Positions 11,187 to 23,500 are shown, numbered from the stretch's first letter. The stretch is DNA of 64,000 nt from Paralithodes platypus (GCA_032716605.1 CM064569.1:12369493-12433492), one strand, 5' to 3'. Notes: generated from the sequence alone by a model not told the origin. A program made the numbers and translations.

Positions 11187-11708
11187 GGCTCTTCAGTAAG
11201 GTTGTTTATGTCTTTGTATATAATATAGTAATGTATATATCATTGTCTCTTCAGTAAGGTTGTTTATGTCTTTGTATATAATATAGTAATGTATATATCA
11301 TTGGCTCTTCAGTAAGGTTGTTTATGTCTTTGTATATAATATAGTAATGTATATATCATTGGCTCTTCAGTAAGGTTGTTTATGTCTTTGTATATAATAT
11401 AGTAATGTATATATCATTGTCTCTTCAGTAAGGTTGTTTATGTCTTTGTATATAATATAGTAATGTATATATCATTGTCTCTTCAGTAAGGTTGTTTATG
11501 TCTTTGTATATAATATAGTAATGTATATATCATTGGCTCTTCAGTAAGGTTGTTTATGTCTTTGTATATAATATAGTAATGTATATATCATTGGCTCTTC
11601 AGTAAGGTTGTTTATGTCTTTGTATATAATATAGTAATGTATATATCATTGGCTCTTCAGTAAGGTTGTTTATGTCTTTGTATATAATATAGTAATGTAT
11701 ATATCATT
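11187..11708. repeat. 58-bp tandem repeat, 9 copies
   Basis: Nine head-to-tail units of exactly 58 bp, each containing CTCTTCAGTAAGGTTG and TATATAATATAGTAATG. Units differ mainly at one base (GGCT or GTCT at the start), in the order G, T, G, G, T, T, G, G, G. The array lies in the 3' part of the P-like element. Confidence 0.95.
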
Positions 11709-12071
11709 GTGTTTTATTTTACTCCAATATAACAAAGTAATGAGATATACTTATAATAAGTTGTAATCTTGTACAACTACTTGTTCAAGGTATAAGTCAT
11801 ATGCAAGAAATAACCAAAACATGTTGTTATGATATCGGTATCATAATATAGAGTATAATAAAGTAAGATATAGGTAGATAGTGGTTTTGCGTACACCTTA
11901 AACGTAAAATATATAATTTGTTTGTACGTTAATCTAAAATTTAACAGAGAAAAGAATAAAAGAGAGTATTTATAAAATGGGGACAGAGCGCGGGCAGTGG
12001 ATGTAGCACCCCATTGCCTACGTCACAGAATGGTCGACACGGCCTGATACTCTAGGTGGCCTTGGTACTGC

Positions 12072-14319
12072 CCACCCCCCAGTTTTTCTCTCCACTCCCC
12101 CCACTCACCCCCCTACTACCTCTATCGGAGAGAAGGACAGTCGGACACACTGTGACTCTCATCAAGCTAACATAAATCTGTTCAGTACCATATGACGGCT
12201 TTTATTATTTTGTTCTGGTTATCATTAAATGGATTGTACCAGATTAGGAAGAAGCTGTGGGGGTCAAAGTGGTAGTTAGGTACTGGTACCTTTATTTGTT
12301 CTTAGAGACCATTATCAAGCTAAATATCATCCTCTAGAGTTAGCTAAAGTATGATGACACTGATGTAATGGTAGTACAGGGGTTAAGGTAACTCTATATT
12401 AGGCCCTTACCACACCTTCATCTCCCTTCACTTCATTGAACAACCATAATTTCCGTTTTAATATGATTATTAGGCCTAAGTGAAGCATGCAAATAGAAGT
12501 TAGGGTAACTAACACATACATTATTATGCAATGACAGAGTACCTACAAAAGATTTTTGTTTGTTTGCTATGTTTACATGCACCAAATAACACATTACACA
12601 AGTACATAATAGACCCAGATACTAGCTAGGCCTCTTGATTGCACATTTAATTAACATACACAAATGTTTATCATTGAATTTTATATGTATTTACAAATTA
12701 AGTTGGCATAGCTCAATTATGTTAATAAAGTTTGTTCCTTCCCATTTGGTTGAGAGAGAGAGAGAGAGACTTAATCAAGTTGTCGAGGTTCGCGTTTTCA
12801 CGCACATTTGGGCTACTTTTGAGGATTATTTGTCGGAATATTTCGAAAGATTACATAATTTTAGGTTCCTTCTAAGACACAGTAATAACATAATACCCAA
12901 AAGAAGCCAAATAACTAACAATATCATGTCAGCTAAGCTTGATGCTGACAGAAGATAGAAAATAAGTAAAGATTGGGCTATTGTTGGGCTACTTTCTCAG
13001 GCATTGGGGCTGGATTTTAGCTGTTGACAACTCTGACCTCTGTCCTTTCTCTTTCACTCGGCCTCCGTGCCGAGATAAATGGGGCAGGGGAGAGAGAGGG
13101 GGTTGTAACGTTTCATGCCAAACACTTCCAAAGCACTGAACGTCCCCGATTAATTTAATGCTATTGTGTGCAAATACCTAATGCACTTCAGTTCCAACAC
13201 TACAGGTGATAGCTTAGTTTATCAGTTAAGGTTGCCTTGACATGGGCATGAGATGAAAAACTAATTATTTTGGAGACATACATTTTATATTGCAACCCTT
13301 TATTACACCCAAACACTGCTAAACTGTTAGGCATTTTTACACCCTTGGCACATTTTATTCAGAGGACTTGAGACAACATATCAGATGACCTGTCTGACCT
13401 GTGACCCCACTATAACTGAGCCTCTTTAATAAGTGTTTATCATTGTCTGGCAACCTCCTCTAAGGTCTGTACACGGTGTGACGGCGTGCGTGAGCGGGGC
13501 ACAAATATGCCCTTGTATGGGATGACCTGGTATATTATTGGTCTTGAATTTTGGTTGAGGTCCCGGGCTGGCCCGTATTGTCGATTTGCGGCATTTGTTT
13601 TGGGGTTCCTCATACCTCTCTGTCTCGTGCCTTTTTTTTTAAATACAGCATTATGTGTAGCATTGTGTTGTTACTTAAAATCAAATAATGTTTCTATGTA
13701 TTGCATATCCATATCCATCTAGTCGTCATTGATGAAATGTCCATACCAAAATAACAGCCTTCATAACTGGTCGCTTACACCAAAGAATCTTACACTGTTC
13801 GAGAAAAATTATGAGGTAATTCAGCAATAAAAGCAGTGTAATATATATTGATATAATAATGATATTCTCCAGATGTGTATTTTGTGTTTGGAGAAGACAA
13901 AATGTATACTGTATATGACTAAAATACAGTATACAAATATCAGACTTTAGAAATGGCTACCCATTTAAATAGAAACAAATAAATGATTTGCTTGGAAATA
14001 AGTGCTACAAACCTCATAGTCGTTTTAACTTATAAGAAAAATAGGTCCTACTAAAATGTCATTGGAAAACGCTATATACTTTCAAAGTAGCCCCAGAGAA
14101 GTTTTAGTGGTTTGCATTTCCCAATGTTGATACATTGTATGATAAAGGTGTTTGTTATTAGCATAAACATTTGGATATCAATGCAAATATAATTAAACAG
14201 ACAGAGAGCGAGAGGGAAAGGGAGAGGCGAACTAAATGGACGAATACATCGAAGATACTTATAAACGAAAGCTTGACTCTAATATCTGTGGATAGAGTAT
14301 TTAATAATCAAACAAATAT
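12072..14319. other. non-coding stretch; one strong hairpin
   Basis: No recognisable genes. Bases 13,903-13,935 form a perfect 12-bp stem (TGTATACTGTAT with its complement) around a 9-base loop. The open frames at 12,635-12,958 and 13,486-13,722 match no family I know. Confidence 0.5.
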
Positions 14320-14462
14320 TATAAGTTACTCTAATATATTATAAGTAACTCGGTAATGTTTACTCATATATTAAGTACTCTAATTATACTCTATATATTA
14401 TAAGTACTCGGTAATGTTTACTCTATATATTATAAGTACTCGGTAATGTTTACTCTATATAT
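14320..14462. repeat. imperfect tandem repeat of about 32 bp
   Basis: Several degenerate units containing ACTCGGTAATGTTTACTC and ATATATTATAAGT follow each other. The last two are nearly identical. Confidence 0.7.
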
Positions 14463-14604
14463 TCATCTAAACATATACAAAAATGACCCGCAGAGCCACT
14501 TCACCTATGTAATGCAAATTCCCATTACAAGCAACCCAATTTCTCCATATGACAATCAAAGGATTGATGTTCTCCACTTCCCTTTACCAATTAAATTGTT
14601 TCTC

Positions 14605-15235
14605 TGTGTATGAAAGTGACAAGAGGCAAAACTACTTATAAACAATTTGACCTCTTATTGTCCCCCTTACCCCGGTCAAACAGAATGCTTAGTACAGAAC
14701 CATATTCAAGGTGCACTGGAATGTAACTGCAGGACACTCAAAACTTGAAACAAAGTCATAGGGTGAGGAATAGACACATTTACGGATTTAATTCCATACT
14801 TAACTTGTTGAGCTGAAAAATTACGGGAAAATTTAAGTTAACTGTTGGCTTTGAATGGTGGGCAGAGAGGTGGTGGGAATGAGTTACAAAGCGGGTGGCC
14901 CTCTGTCTTTGCAGAGTGAGAGGTATACGCTGGGACAGCTGTGCAGGACACTGATTATAATAATGGCATAACAGTAACATACATGCAATTTTCACAATGT
15001 GGAGAGAGTGTAGACATTATGGTGGAGAAGAGTAGAGATTATATGCCTTTGATTGCACCCTTTCAGAGGCATTTTTCATATGCGAACAATACCTGATACG
15101 CTTACAACAGTGTCCCTGTACGGAGAAAGAGGCTGTACGGGGATAAGGGGGTCACAGACGACTGAGCAAATCTAACCTCTGGGAAACTTTTTAATCAAGA
15201 ATGCTAATATGATCTTTCAAAGACACACACACACT
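14605..15235 (-). pseudogene. LINE-A fragment: end of reverse transcriptase and 3' UTR
   Basis: Minus-strand translation gives the C-terminal segment of a jockey-like reverse transcriptase, including YYNQCPAQLSQRIPLTLQ and RATRFVTHSHH. This lines up with YYNNQCSSELSQCIPPPL in the longer LINE-A copy near 48.5 kb. The 3' UTR shared by LINE-A copies lies to its left (14,605-14,780). The copy is truncated at its 5' side near 15,235 and has lost part of the RT, with frameshifts. Confidence 0.7.
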
Positions 15236-15689
15236 CAGAATATTGTGTGCCTCAATAAGCATTATCGGAGTGAATATGCTTTTTATAGAAAATTATTTTC
15301 GGTTGCAACATTGAACACTTAGCAAAGTCATTATTTAGCAACAGTACTAAATGTATGCTACGCAATTGATATATATATATCTTAATCATATATTTCGTGA
15401 CACCTCATGTAATAGTGGGTGGAAATAATAATAACCATTATGTGCGTTTGCGTATGCGTGCGTGTGTGCATGCCTGTTTGTTTTGCATATGCTTGTGGCG
15501 TGTTATAGTGTAGTAATTATAGTTCAGAAATATATACATATAAGTATATGTTGTAAGAACACAAATATAAAGTCTTTAAGGTATATTTCTTTGAATATAG
15601 TATTTATTCGAAGTTCTATATTTAACAATTATACATTACACTGATTATACAGAATATTAAGCAATAAGGCATTTAACAAATGCCGTATG

Positions 15690-16010
15690 CGTTAATTTTT
15701 TTGTCTATGTGTATGAGGGAGACAAAAGACAGGTTGCCTGTAACGAGTGTCTTCCCAAAAGCCAAAAGAGTGACAGAGCCAAATTCAAGGGACGTTGTGG
15801 TAAAAGAAATGCCAGGACCCACAAAGTTTAAAATAGCTTAAGTCATGGGATAAATGAAAAATTGATTAAGGGAGAAGTTCCAGAGTTCACCTGTTGAGTA
15901 GAAGAAAGACTGAGAATGCCAATTCTTGGCTTTGAGAGCTGGACAGAATAGGAGTGGGACTGTGTTGCAAGGTGGGTGCCTGGCACTCACTGGAAGGGAC
16001 TGATATGATC
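15690..16010 (-). mobile_element. LINE-A 3' UTR fragment
   Basis: The sequence matches the LINE-A 3' region at 46,020-46,150 and 48,390-48,520, sharing GAGGGAGACAAAAG, GCCAAATTCAAGGGACGTT, AGTTCCAGAG-type and GTGTTGCAAG words. The small T run at 15,697-15,703 marks the 3' (poly-A) end on the minus strand. Confidence 0.7.
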
Positions 16011-16117
16011 CAAATGATTTCTCATGTATTCAACCATGCATTGGACAAGGCTAAATAACAATATATTCATTGTAATGAATCATAGACATTACTAATGCAA
16101 ACTAAAACTCCTATATT

Positions 16118-17497
16118 ATCATTGCTGCTGTTCCGTTCTCCGCTTAAACTGTTTCTTAACCCACCGTTCTAAAAACATGTAAGATAATATATATGGAGAA
16201 CTTAAGTATAATGTTAATAACGTTAATATTAGCACACCCATATGTATAATTTACCTTTATATATCAATATTTTGTTTCATGTATAGATGACTGTCAACAT
16301 GGTTTCCATGGAAACGAGAGCTTGTTGGTAGTTTGGGAATATAATCACAGTAATTGTCAAACTACCATTACACCAAAAGTAAACGTCTACAAACACATTG
16401 TTCTCTACATTGATATTTTTCGTATATTAATTGTCAAATCAAATTACCACAGTAATCCTTTGTATTTTCATTAGTATAACTATAATACTGGTTCCAATGC
16501 AAGTCACGAGGATATATTGTCTCCAGGCATACCAACAGTTATAATCTGCAATTTTTTCTAATCAAAACAACTTCACAGGAAGCACATCAAGCACCTGTTA
16601 TTTTTTAGCATTGAAAGATAACGCAAGTGGGTCAAAACCATTATATTGTTAAGGACAGTAAAGATAGAGGGTATATATTGATATCGTGACACATGTTGGC
16701 ATGCCTGAACAGCTTTAAGTGTGGCATTTTCAGAGGTGTTAGGTTGGCGAGGAATTGAAGCATACCATTTTCAACTTTCTGTCATGTGGCAATAGAGGTC
16801 AAAATAGCATAAACGTCTACAGTGAGGTAATGGAAGTTTGATGATCCAGAGTATTTTAGTCCTTATCTAGCTGTGCAATAGATCGTTAATACAATCAATC
16901 ATAAAATACAGCTTCACTTTAATTGTTGACATACCAATTTTCCTGGATGGCATAGAATACATAGACACTTGCATTATTATATATACCTACGGTAGTTCAT
17001 CAACTAATTTACTTTTGGAATACGATTATAGGCATAGGCCAAATAAAACAAAGTGTCATGGCCAGTAAATGTTTGTAAACTGCTTTGTAAACAGTTAAAT
17101 GATAGTAAAATACTGTATATCAAATAAGATTAATATGTAAATTGCCCGTGATGAAATTGTACAAAAGGCTAATAAACTATTTTTGTTTGTTTGTTTGTTT
17201 ATTTTGTATAACATTGTTAAGAACATTGTGTTCGACTTTTGGTGTAATGGTAGTGTGACCTTTACTGTGATTATATTCACAAATTACCAACAAGCTCGCG
17301 TTTCCATGGAAACCATGTTGACAGTTTTCTATACATGAAACATAATGTTGATATATAAAGATAAATTATACATATGGGTGTGCTAACATTAACGTTATTA
17401 ACATTAGACTTAAGCTCTCCATATATATTATCTAACACATGTTTAGAGCAGTGGGTTAAGCAACAGCTTAAGCGGAGAACGGAACTGTAGCAATGAT
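16118..17497. mobile_element. foldback-type element with about 290-bp terminal inverted repeats
   Basis: The left arm (about 16,118-16,412) returns in reverse at about 17,209-17,497. Shared words include TTCCGTTCTCCGCTTAA, CACACCCATATGTATAATTT, CATGGTTTCCATGGAAAC and ACTACCATTACACCAAAAGT. The middle (16,413-17,208) shows no coding region. Outermost bases are ATCATTGCT. No clear target duplication is visible. Probably a non-autonomous DNA transposon or an old inverted duplication. Confidence 0.7.
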
Positions 17498-17509
17498 TGC
17501 AAAAATTAA

Positions 17510-18287
17510 TAATACATATTCTAATATTTCTTATAGGTAGATTTCACTAAATATAGTTCAATAGTTGTAATTAATATCATGAGGTAAAACAGTAATCATA
17601 AACCTGGTGAAATAATTCACTTAACATTCCCACCCTACACACTTCCAACCTTTCCTACACAATAATACCCCCCCCCCCCCCCCTTACTCCTTATAGCCCC
17701 TCCCTCTCCTTCCCAGCAAATCTAACTACGCCATCTATGGGACATAATATGCATAATGGGAGGTGTGGTGGAGTGGTCTTGCCACTGGCCTGGTAATCCA
17801 AAGGTCCCGGGTTCAAATCCCGATGTATCAATGGGAAGATATTATTGGGATGGAATTTGTGCTGTACCTGGTATCAGTGCATTACCACAAGCCCACCGAA
17901 ACGTCAATAAAATACCCTCATTGTTCCCTGATTAAATAGCACTGTATGAATATTCCCATATTCAAAATATGCTATAGGGGTGCAATGCCTGGTGAGTTAT
18001 CTGCTCAACAGGTGGCGTTGTGTGTGTGTAAGTGTGAGTCCGAGTGTAGGGGGTGAGACAGTGAAGCACGGGAACGAGGTGGCTTCAGAGATGGGGTCGT
18101 TTCGGGCCATGAGTGAGCACCGTGCCTCATGTGAAGGCAAGATGGCAGGTGCTCGTTGTACTCTACGTGCTTCACATGTCTCACTCCCTAGACTGGAACA
18201 AGACCTCACGGGCTTCACTGTTCATTGTAAAGCGGTGAATGTTAAGGCTCTCAGCCTATGCCCGAGAGGAAGTAAGTTGGAATATAG

Positions 18288-18326
<39 letters not shown>

Positions 18327-18430
18327 TTCAGGGTGCGGGGAGTGAGCGATCTTACTAATATCAGAGCGAAAGACTCCCAGTGAAATTACCATTAGGTGGC
18401 CCAGTCGGAAAGGTGACCGACTGTACACCC
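17510..18430 (+). repeat. dispersed repeat R1, copy 3, split by a SINE
   Basis: Bases 17,510-17,756 and 18,325-18,430 together match the part of R1 from AATATTTCTTATAGGTAG to GTGACCGACTGTACA, with the poly-C tract at about 17,668-17,684. The SINE at 17,757-18,324 lies between GACATAATATGCA and GATTCAGGGTG, which adjoin in the other copies. Confidence 0.8.
17757..18324 (+). mobile_element. tRNA-derived SINE with poly-A tail
   Basis: Near the 5' end lies TGGTGGAGTGG, an exact match to the A-box consensus TRGYNNARNNG. About 40 bases on, GGTTCAAATCC fits the B box. A unique body follows, and the element ends in an A tract of about 35 bases (18,290-18,324). The body from 17,989 (CTGGTGAGTTATCTGC) to the tail is repeated almost identically in reverse at 23,701-24,028. 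That copy lacks the tRNA-like head, as expected of 5' truncation by target-primed reverse transcription. Its movement would depend on a LINE supplying reverse transcriptase. Confidence 0.8.
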
Positions 18431-18547
18431 TAAGACTAATTCCTAACCCAATATTAACCCTTGAGCAAAAAAGGAGCCTCCGAAATGTAACTACTAGGTA
18501 AAGAATAAGTAGTATTAGATTTAGTTCGGGATAACTTCGATAACTTC

Positions 18548-18768
18548 TTAAGGTTGTCATTATTCAGTCCTTTCGTGTCACTTATATGTCGATTTGTTCC
18601 TGGCAACCAATATCAAGCTTGTAATTTAGGAGGAACCGATATTTCGCAGGGAAAAAAACAAATACCGAAAAGTTTACAGTTTTATCTCGAAGGAGGTTCT
18701 TGGGGGTGTTTTTGTCAAGCTTGGTAGAGGTCTAGGGAGCAAACACAACACAACACAACCCTCCTTAA
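18548..18768 (+). mobile_element. FB-2 foldback element, partial
   Basis: TTAA at 18,548-18,551 and 18,765-18,768 bounds a degraded FB-2 unit containing CCTTTCGTGTCAC and TGTCGATTTGTTCCTGG. The hairpin core is present but decayed. It abuts the next FB-2 tail to tail and shares the TTAA at 18,765. Confidence 0.65.
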
Positions 18769-19089
18769 GGGGAGGTATTTAGTTTGTTCCTTAGACCTCC
18801 ATCAACCTTAAAATTACACCCCCTCGAGTCCCTTTCATGATAAATTTGTACATTTTCGGTAGAAAAATGTCCCGGCCTAAGGCCGGTTCCTCTTAAATTA
18901 CAGGCTCGCTATCGCTCGCCAGGATAAAATAAACACCTGAATTGCACGAAAGGTCTTAATATGGGGTGAAAGTTCTTAAAATAGCTAAACTAATGGGGCA
19001 AACGTTTTATAATATCAAAAGCAATGGGGCTAAACATGAGGGAGAAAGGGGTCAAGAAAACAATCCCTCAAGTGGAGACCTCCCCTTAA
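18765..19089 (-). mobile_element. FB-2 foldback element flanked by TTAA
   Basis: Bounded by TTAA at both ends (18,765-18,768 and 19,086-19,089) with CCTCCCCTTAAG-type termini. The core is in reverse: a hairpin CCGGCC/GGCCGG near 18,873-18,887, and GGCTCGCTATCGCTCGCC near 18,903-18,920. No coding region. Confidence 0.75.
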
Positions 19090-19126
19090 GTGTGTTGATA
19101 CGCCTACAAAGACCATGTCCACACAT

Positions 19127-19344
19127 ATAAACCACCCACCCAGCCACTCACAAACCACCCACACACATAGACCACCCACCCACACACAATAACCACCCAT
19201 CAAGCCACCCACACACATAAACCACCCACCCACACACATAAACCACCCACACACACACAGTAACCACCCACCAAGCCACCCGCACCCATAAGCCACCCAC
19301 CCAGCCACCCGCACACATTAACCACCCACCCACACATATAAACC
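19127..19344. repeat. CCCACC-type minisatellite, left part
   Basis: Variable units of roughly 20 bases built from CCACCCACACACATAAA. It continues after the LINE-C insertion at 21,105-21,950. Long Gly/Trp/Val-rich open frames on the minus strand come from the repeat and are not genes. Confidence 0.9.
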
Positions 19345-21072
19345 TTGTAAGTGACCCACGAGGTAAAGCTAACCTTCTTGCGGATATTTTCTCCACCAAC
19401 TCAACCTTAGATGAAATAAATCAAGATGTCCCTGTACTTAATTTTAATTCGCCTGAAATTCCCTCACTTAAGATCCACAGCAGACATGTCAAAACTATTT
19501 TGTACAATCTCTCAGTAGATAAGGCTCCTGGTCCAGATGAAATTCCTCCAATAGTACTTAAGAATTGCTCCTTGGTGCTCGCTCCTGTATTGGCAACAAA
19601 TTTCCGTCTGTGTACTCATACCTCATGCTTCCCAGTACCCTGGAAAGAAGCAAACATCCATCCAGTTCCTAAAAAAGGTGCCTCTTCAGATCCATCAAAC
19701 TACAGACCAATAGCTATAACTTCCACTCTTGGTAAAGTCTTTGAAATTATATTAAATAATCACATAATTAAGCATCTTGAGAATAATAAATTAATCAGTG
19801 ATAGGCAATATGGTTTTAGACGATGTCGATCAACTGCAGACATTCTTTGCCTTCTTACGCATCAAATCAACCAAGCTACAGACCAACATGGTGAAACACA
19901 TACAATAGCATTGGATATATCAAAGGCATTTGATAGAGTCTGGCATCAATCTTTATTGTCGAAGATGTCACACTACGGCCTTGCATCATTAGTTCCACTA
20001 ATTTCTTCTTATCTTCATAACAGAAAAATATGTGTAATGGTAGATGGCCTTTATTCTCAATTTCACTCAATAAATGCTGGTGTTCCCCAGTGATCAGTTT
20101 TGGCCCCAACTCTGTTCCTCATTCATATCAATGATCTCATATCTGCCACTCATAATCCAATACATTCCTACGCAGATGACTCAACACTCCACAGTTCCTT
20201 CACATTTACCAATTCTTTCACCCAACCCGATCTTATAACTTCAAAAATAAACACTGCAATTTCTCTGAACCAGGACCTTTCTAGAATTAATGAATGGGGA
20301 CAAAAGAATCTAGTTTCCTTTAATGCACAGAAAACCAAGTACATTCAATTTTCTAACCGACAGAATCTCACTGACTCCCATATATTTTTTAATGATGTAA
20401 ATATTCCCACTTCCCCTAGTATTGACATTCTCGGTGTAACATTAACTACTAACTTGAGCTGGACACATTATGTTAGAGGCATTGCTAAGAATGCCTCTAA
20501 AAAACTGGGACTCCTGTACAGAGTTCGAGAATTCTTCACTGACGAGCAGTTGGCCGTAATATATAAAAGTCATGTGCGTTCTCAGATGGATTACTGTTCA
20601 CCTCTGTGGGGTGGAAGTGGAGTGGTTGCATTGAGGCAGTTGGACAAAATTCAAAATAAAGCTATTAGATTAATCAATAACCCTGCAATCACACAGGACC
20701 TTCCTACATTATCAATACGAAGAAACGTTGCATCCCTTGCATTATTCTACAGATATTTTCACAGCAATTGTTCCGAGGAACTTGCTTCAATTGTGCCGCC
20801 TCTCCACATCTTTCCCCGTAGAACTAGGGCAGCTGAGAGCGCCCATGAATTTACACTTTCTCCTCCACAATGCAGAACTTCTGCTTATCAGAATTCATTT
20901 ATCCCCAGAGCTACTACTCTTTGGAATTCACTTCCCTCGAATTGCTTTCCACACACTTACAATCTACAAATGTTTAAATCCAATTGTTACAAACATTTTA
21001 TGAATGGAGGATGCCTTTAGGCACATGGACCTTTTTGTTTTATCTGTGTTTTCCTTCCTCCGTTCATTGTCT

Positions 21073-21104
<32 letters not shown>
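19345..21104 (+). pseudogene. LINE-C: jockey-like non-LTR reverse transcriptase, 5'-truncated, with poly-A
   Basis: One frame from about 19,345 to 21,020 encodes the palm and C-terminal part of a non-LTR reverse transcriptase. Blocks in order: DKAPGPDEIPPIVLKN (about 19,518), NYRPIAITSTLGKVFE (about 19,700), DISKAFDRVWHQSLLSK (about 19,915), AGVPQ followed by a TGA stop at 20,091-20,093 where Gly-Ser normally follows, then HSYADDSTLH with the catalytic YADD (about 20,163). The tail carries WGGSGVVALRQLDKIQNKA and FIPRATTLWNSLP, typical of the jockey-related C-terminus. The single stop would abolish activity. A poly-A tract at 21,073-21,104 ends the element. There is no endonuclease domain, so it is 5' truncated, and minisatellite lies on both sides. 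Closest in style to LINE-A. Confidence 0.85.
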
Positions 21105-21950
21105 ACCCACCCACACATAAAAACCACCCACCCACACATATAAACCTCCCACCCAGCCACCCACACACATAAACCACCAGCCCAGCCACCCACACACAAA
21201 CCACCCACTCACACACATAAACCACTCACCCAGCCCACACACAAACCACCCACCCACACACAGTACCCACCCACCAACATAAACCACCCACCCACACACA
21301 GTAACCACCCACACACATAAACCACCCACCCACACACAAACCACCCACCCACACAAACCACCCACCCACACACAGTAACCACCCACCCACACATATAACC
21401 ACCCACCCAGTGACCCACACACATAAACCACCCACACACAGTAACCATCCACCCACACATTTTAAACCACCTACCCAGTCACCCACACACATAAACCACA
21501 CAACCACACACAGTAACCACCCACCCACATAAACCACCCACCCACACATATTAACCACCCTCCCACACACATAAACCACCCACCCACACACAAACCAGCC
21601 ACCCACAAACAGTAACCACCCACACACATAAACCACCCCCCCACACACATTAACCACCCACCCAGCCACCCACACATAAACCACCCACCCACAACAATAA
21701 ACCACCCACCCACACACATAAACCACCCACCCACACACATTAACCACCCACCCAGCCACCCACACACAGTAACCACCCACCCACACATAAACCACCCACC
21801 CACAAACATAAACCACCCACCCAGCCACCCACACGCATAAACCATCCACCTACCCCCATAAACCATCCACCCACCCACTCACAGTAACCACCTACCCACA
21901 CACATAAACCATCCAGCCATCCACCCACACAACACAGTAACCATACTCTA
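21105..21950. repeat. CCCACC-type minisatellite, right part
   Basis: Continuation of the array at 19,127-19,344 after the LINE-C poly-A. Units alternate between CACACATAAACCACCCACC and CACACAGTAACCACCC forms. Confidence 0.9.
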
Positions 21951-22020
21951 AACACCGTCTGTCACTGGGGGGTCGGGTGGTCAGGTCGTTCCTTACTCTT
22001 CGTGTGGTAACCCGGCCATC

Positions 22021-22235
22021 TTAACCCTATTTGGGCCAAGGGGTGGGGTTTTGGCCTACCCTCTTTCGCTCCATCAATTGGGAGATTTTTAGAAGTTTCA
22101 CCCAATTAGTTTGGCGATAATAAGACACTTCACCCCATTCAGGTATTATGTTTTGGGGGTTTCCAAGCAAGCGATAGTGAGCCTGTAACTTAAAAGTAAG
22201 TGGCCTTCGGCCGGGAAATTTTTCTATAAAAAAAA
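22021..22235 (+). mobile_element. FB-2 foldback element, left part only
   Basis: Starts at TTAA (22,021-22,024) and contains GCAAGCGATAGTGAGCC, the hairpin word GGCCTTCGGCCGG (about 22,203-22,215) and a decayed second hairpin. The right end is missing. Confidence 0.6.
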
Positions 22236-23500
22236 ATATATAAATGAAGATTAAAAGGGCTCTGTATGGTCAGTTCTGAGTTTGAAGGAAGTCTGTGAAT
22301 GTGGTTTTGCTAGACTAAGGGACAAGCTAAAATACATGGCTCGAAACTGAAAAAAAAACATCATAAATTATGATGATATACTAACAACCCACAAGACGTC
22401 AGCTCAGATAGTGTTAATGTATATAACGGACTCTCCTTCTTATTTTTCCTTGTACAATCCGATGTTGAAACACAACAACCATTACGCTTATATATAAATG
22501 TACCAAGTATACCATCATTATTAATGTTTAGTTTGTGTATCGGTCATGTTCAAGTACAATCATGTACTTTCTAGGTCTAGGACAATAATAGTGGCCTTAT
22601 GTTTCCGAAGGTATCCTGAGATTAATCGAATAGTCTCATTGTGTATGTAATGTTCTTGGGTTCATATGATCTGTTCGAGGATTCTAAAAGGGTAACAACT
22701 TACTGTATATCCTAGAATACACAGTAGGGTTGGCCACATATGCGTCATGTTCCTCGTCATCTAATGGAAACATAATGCACATCATTGAATTACAAGTTTT
22801 TTTTTTCTTCTTATGCAGTGGTTAACTCATCAGACTAGTCAACCGATAATATAAAGATACCACACTCGCAATTCCTTCATAATATTTGTCTTTCATATAT
22901 AAGATCACGAGGAGGAACAGAACTTATGTGACCAACTGTACACTACAACAAGGGACTGGGGTTCTCAAAAAGGAGCTGAGTGTTGCCGCTAATCTTGACT
23001 TACAATGTGCTGGCTAAATAATCAAGGGTTATAGCCTCTGAAGTTCATATTGTAGTACCTAGAGAGTACACTGATAAACTGCAAAAAATTAACATTGGCT
23101 AAAAGTAAACAGTGACTGGGAACGTGTAGCTAAAGGGAATAATTCATAATATTACTTCGGCGTGCCTGAATCGATCAATGGAAATACATACCACTTATTA
23201 CTGTAAATCGATTGCTTATTAAAACATACATTTGATTCCCTATTTCCCCGACTTACTCAACTGAAACACATACCCACACACACTACTTTTGTAATAACTC
23301 GATAGATAAATATGAATTGTTAAAGAACATGCAGCAATTTTAATTATTATAATACTTTTAATTACCTTTTCCGTGCATGCCTATATAGAAAACGAGGGTC
23401 AAAATGTACTGGTGCAGTTAAATTTTGTAATTACGGTTTCAATGCATTTTCAAGTCTATTTCCAGTAACTGTAAATGGGCATTGTTACCTCCCATCCTAC
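22236..23500. other. no recognisable feature
   Basis: AT-rich sequence without coding signatures or repeats shared with the rest of the window. Confidence 0.5.

Larger units (their letters stand above)
7051..12064 (+). mobile_element. P-element/THAP9-like DNA transposon, nearly complete but inactive
   Basis: The ends are inverted repeats of about 24 bp with one mismatch, beginning CAAGGCCACCTAGAGTA at 7051 and in reverse at 12,064. The 7-bp direct repeat GTACTGC lies immediately outside at 7044-7050 and 12,065-12,071. A subterminal word ATTCTGTGACGT occurs in inverted orientation at 7094-7105 and 12,020-12,031, a plausible transposase-binding site. Between the ends lie a decayed THAP/transposase gene, a TAA microsatellite in its intron, a GT microsatellite (about 11,060-11,091) and a 9-copy 58-bp array. 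P-superfamily elements usually make 8-bp duplications and have CA termini; here the termini begin CA and the visible duplication is 7 bp. The element is about 5.0 kb. Confidence 0.85.

Noticed and set aside
12635..12958. 107-codon plus-strand open frame
   Set aside because: No domain or flanking gene structure; it contains a GA microsatellite and is compatible with chance.
19030..21955. Several long minus-strand open frames rich in Gly, Trp, Val and Cys
   Set aside because: They are translations of the CCCACC minisatellite, overlap in several frames and have no unique sequence.
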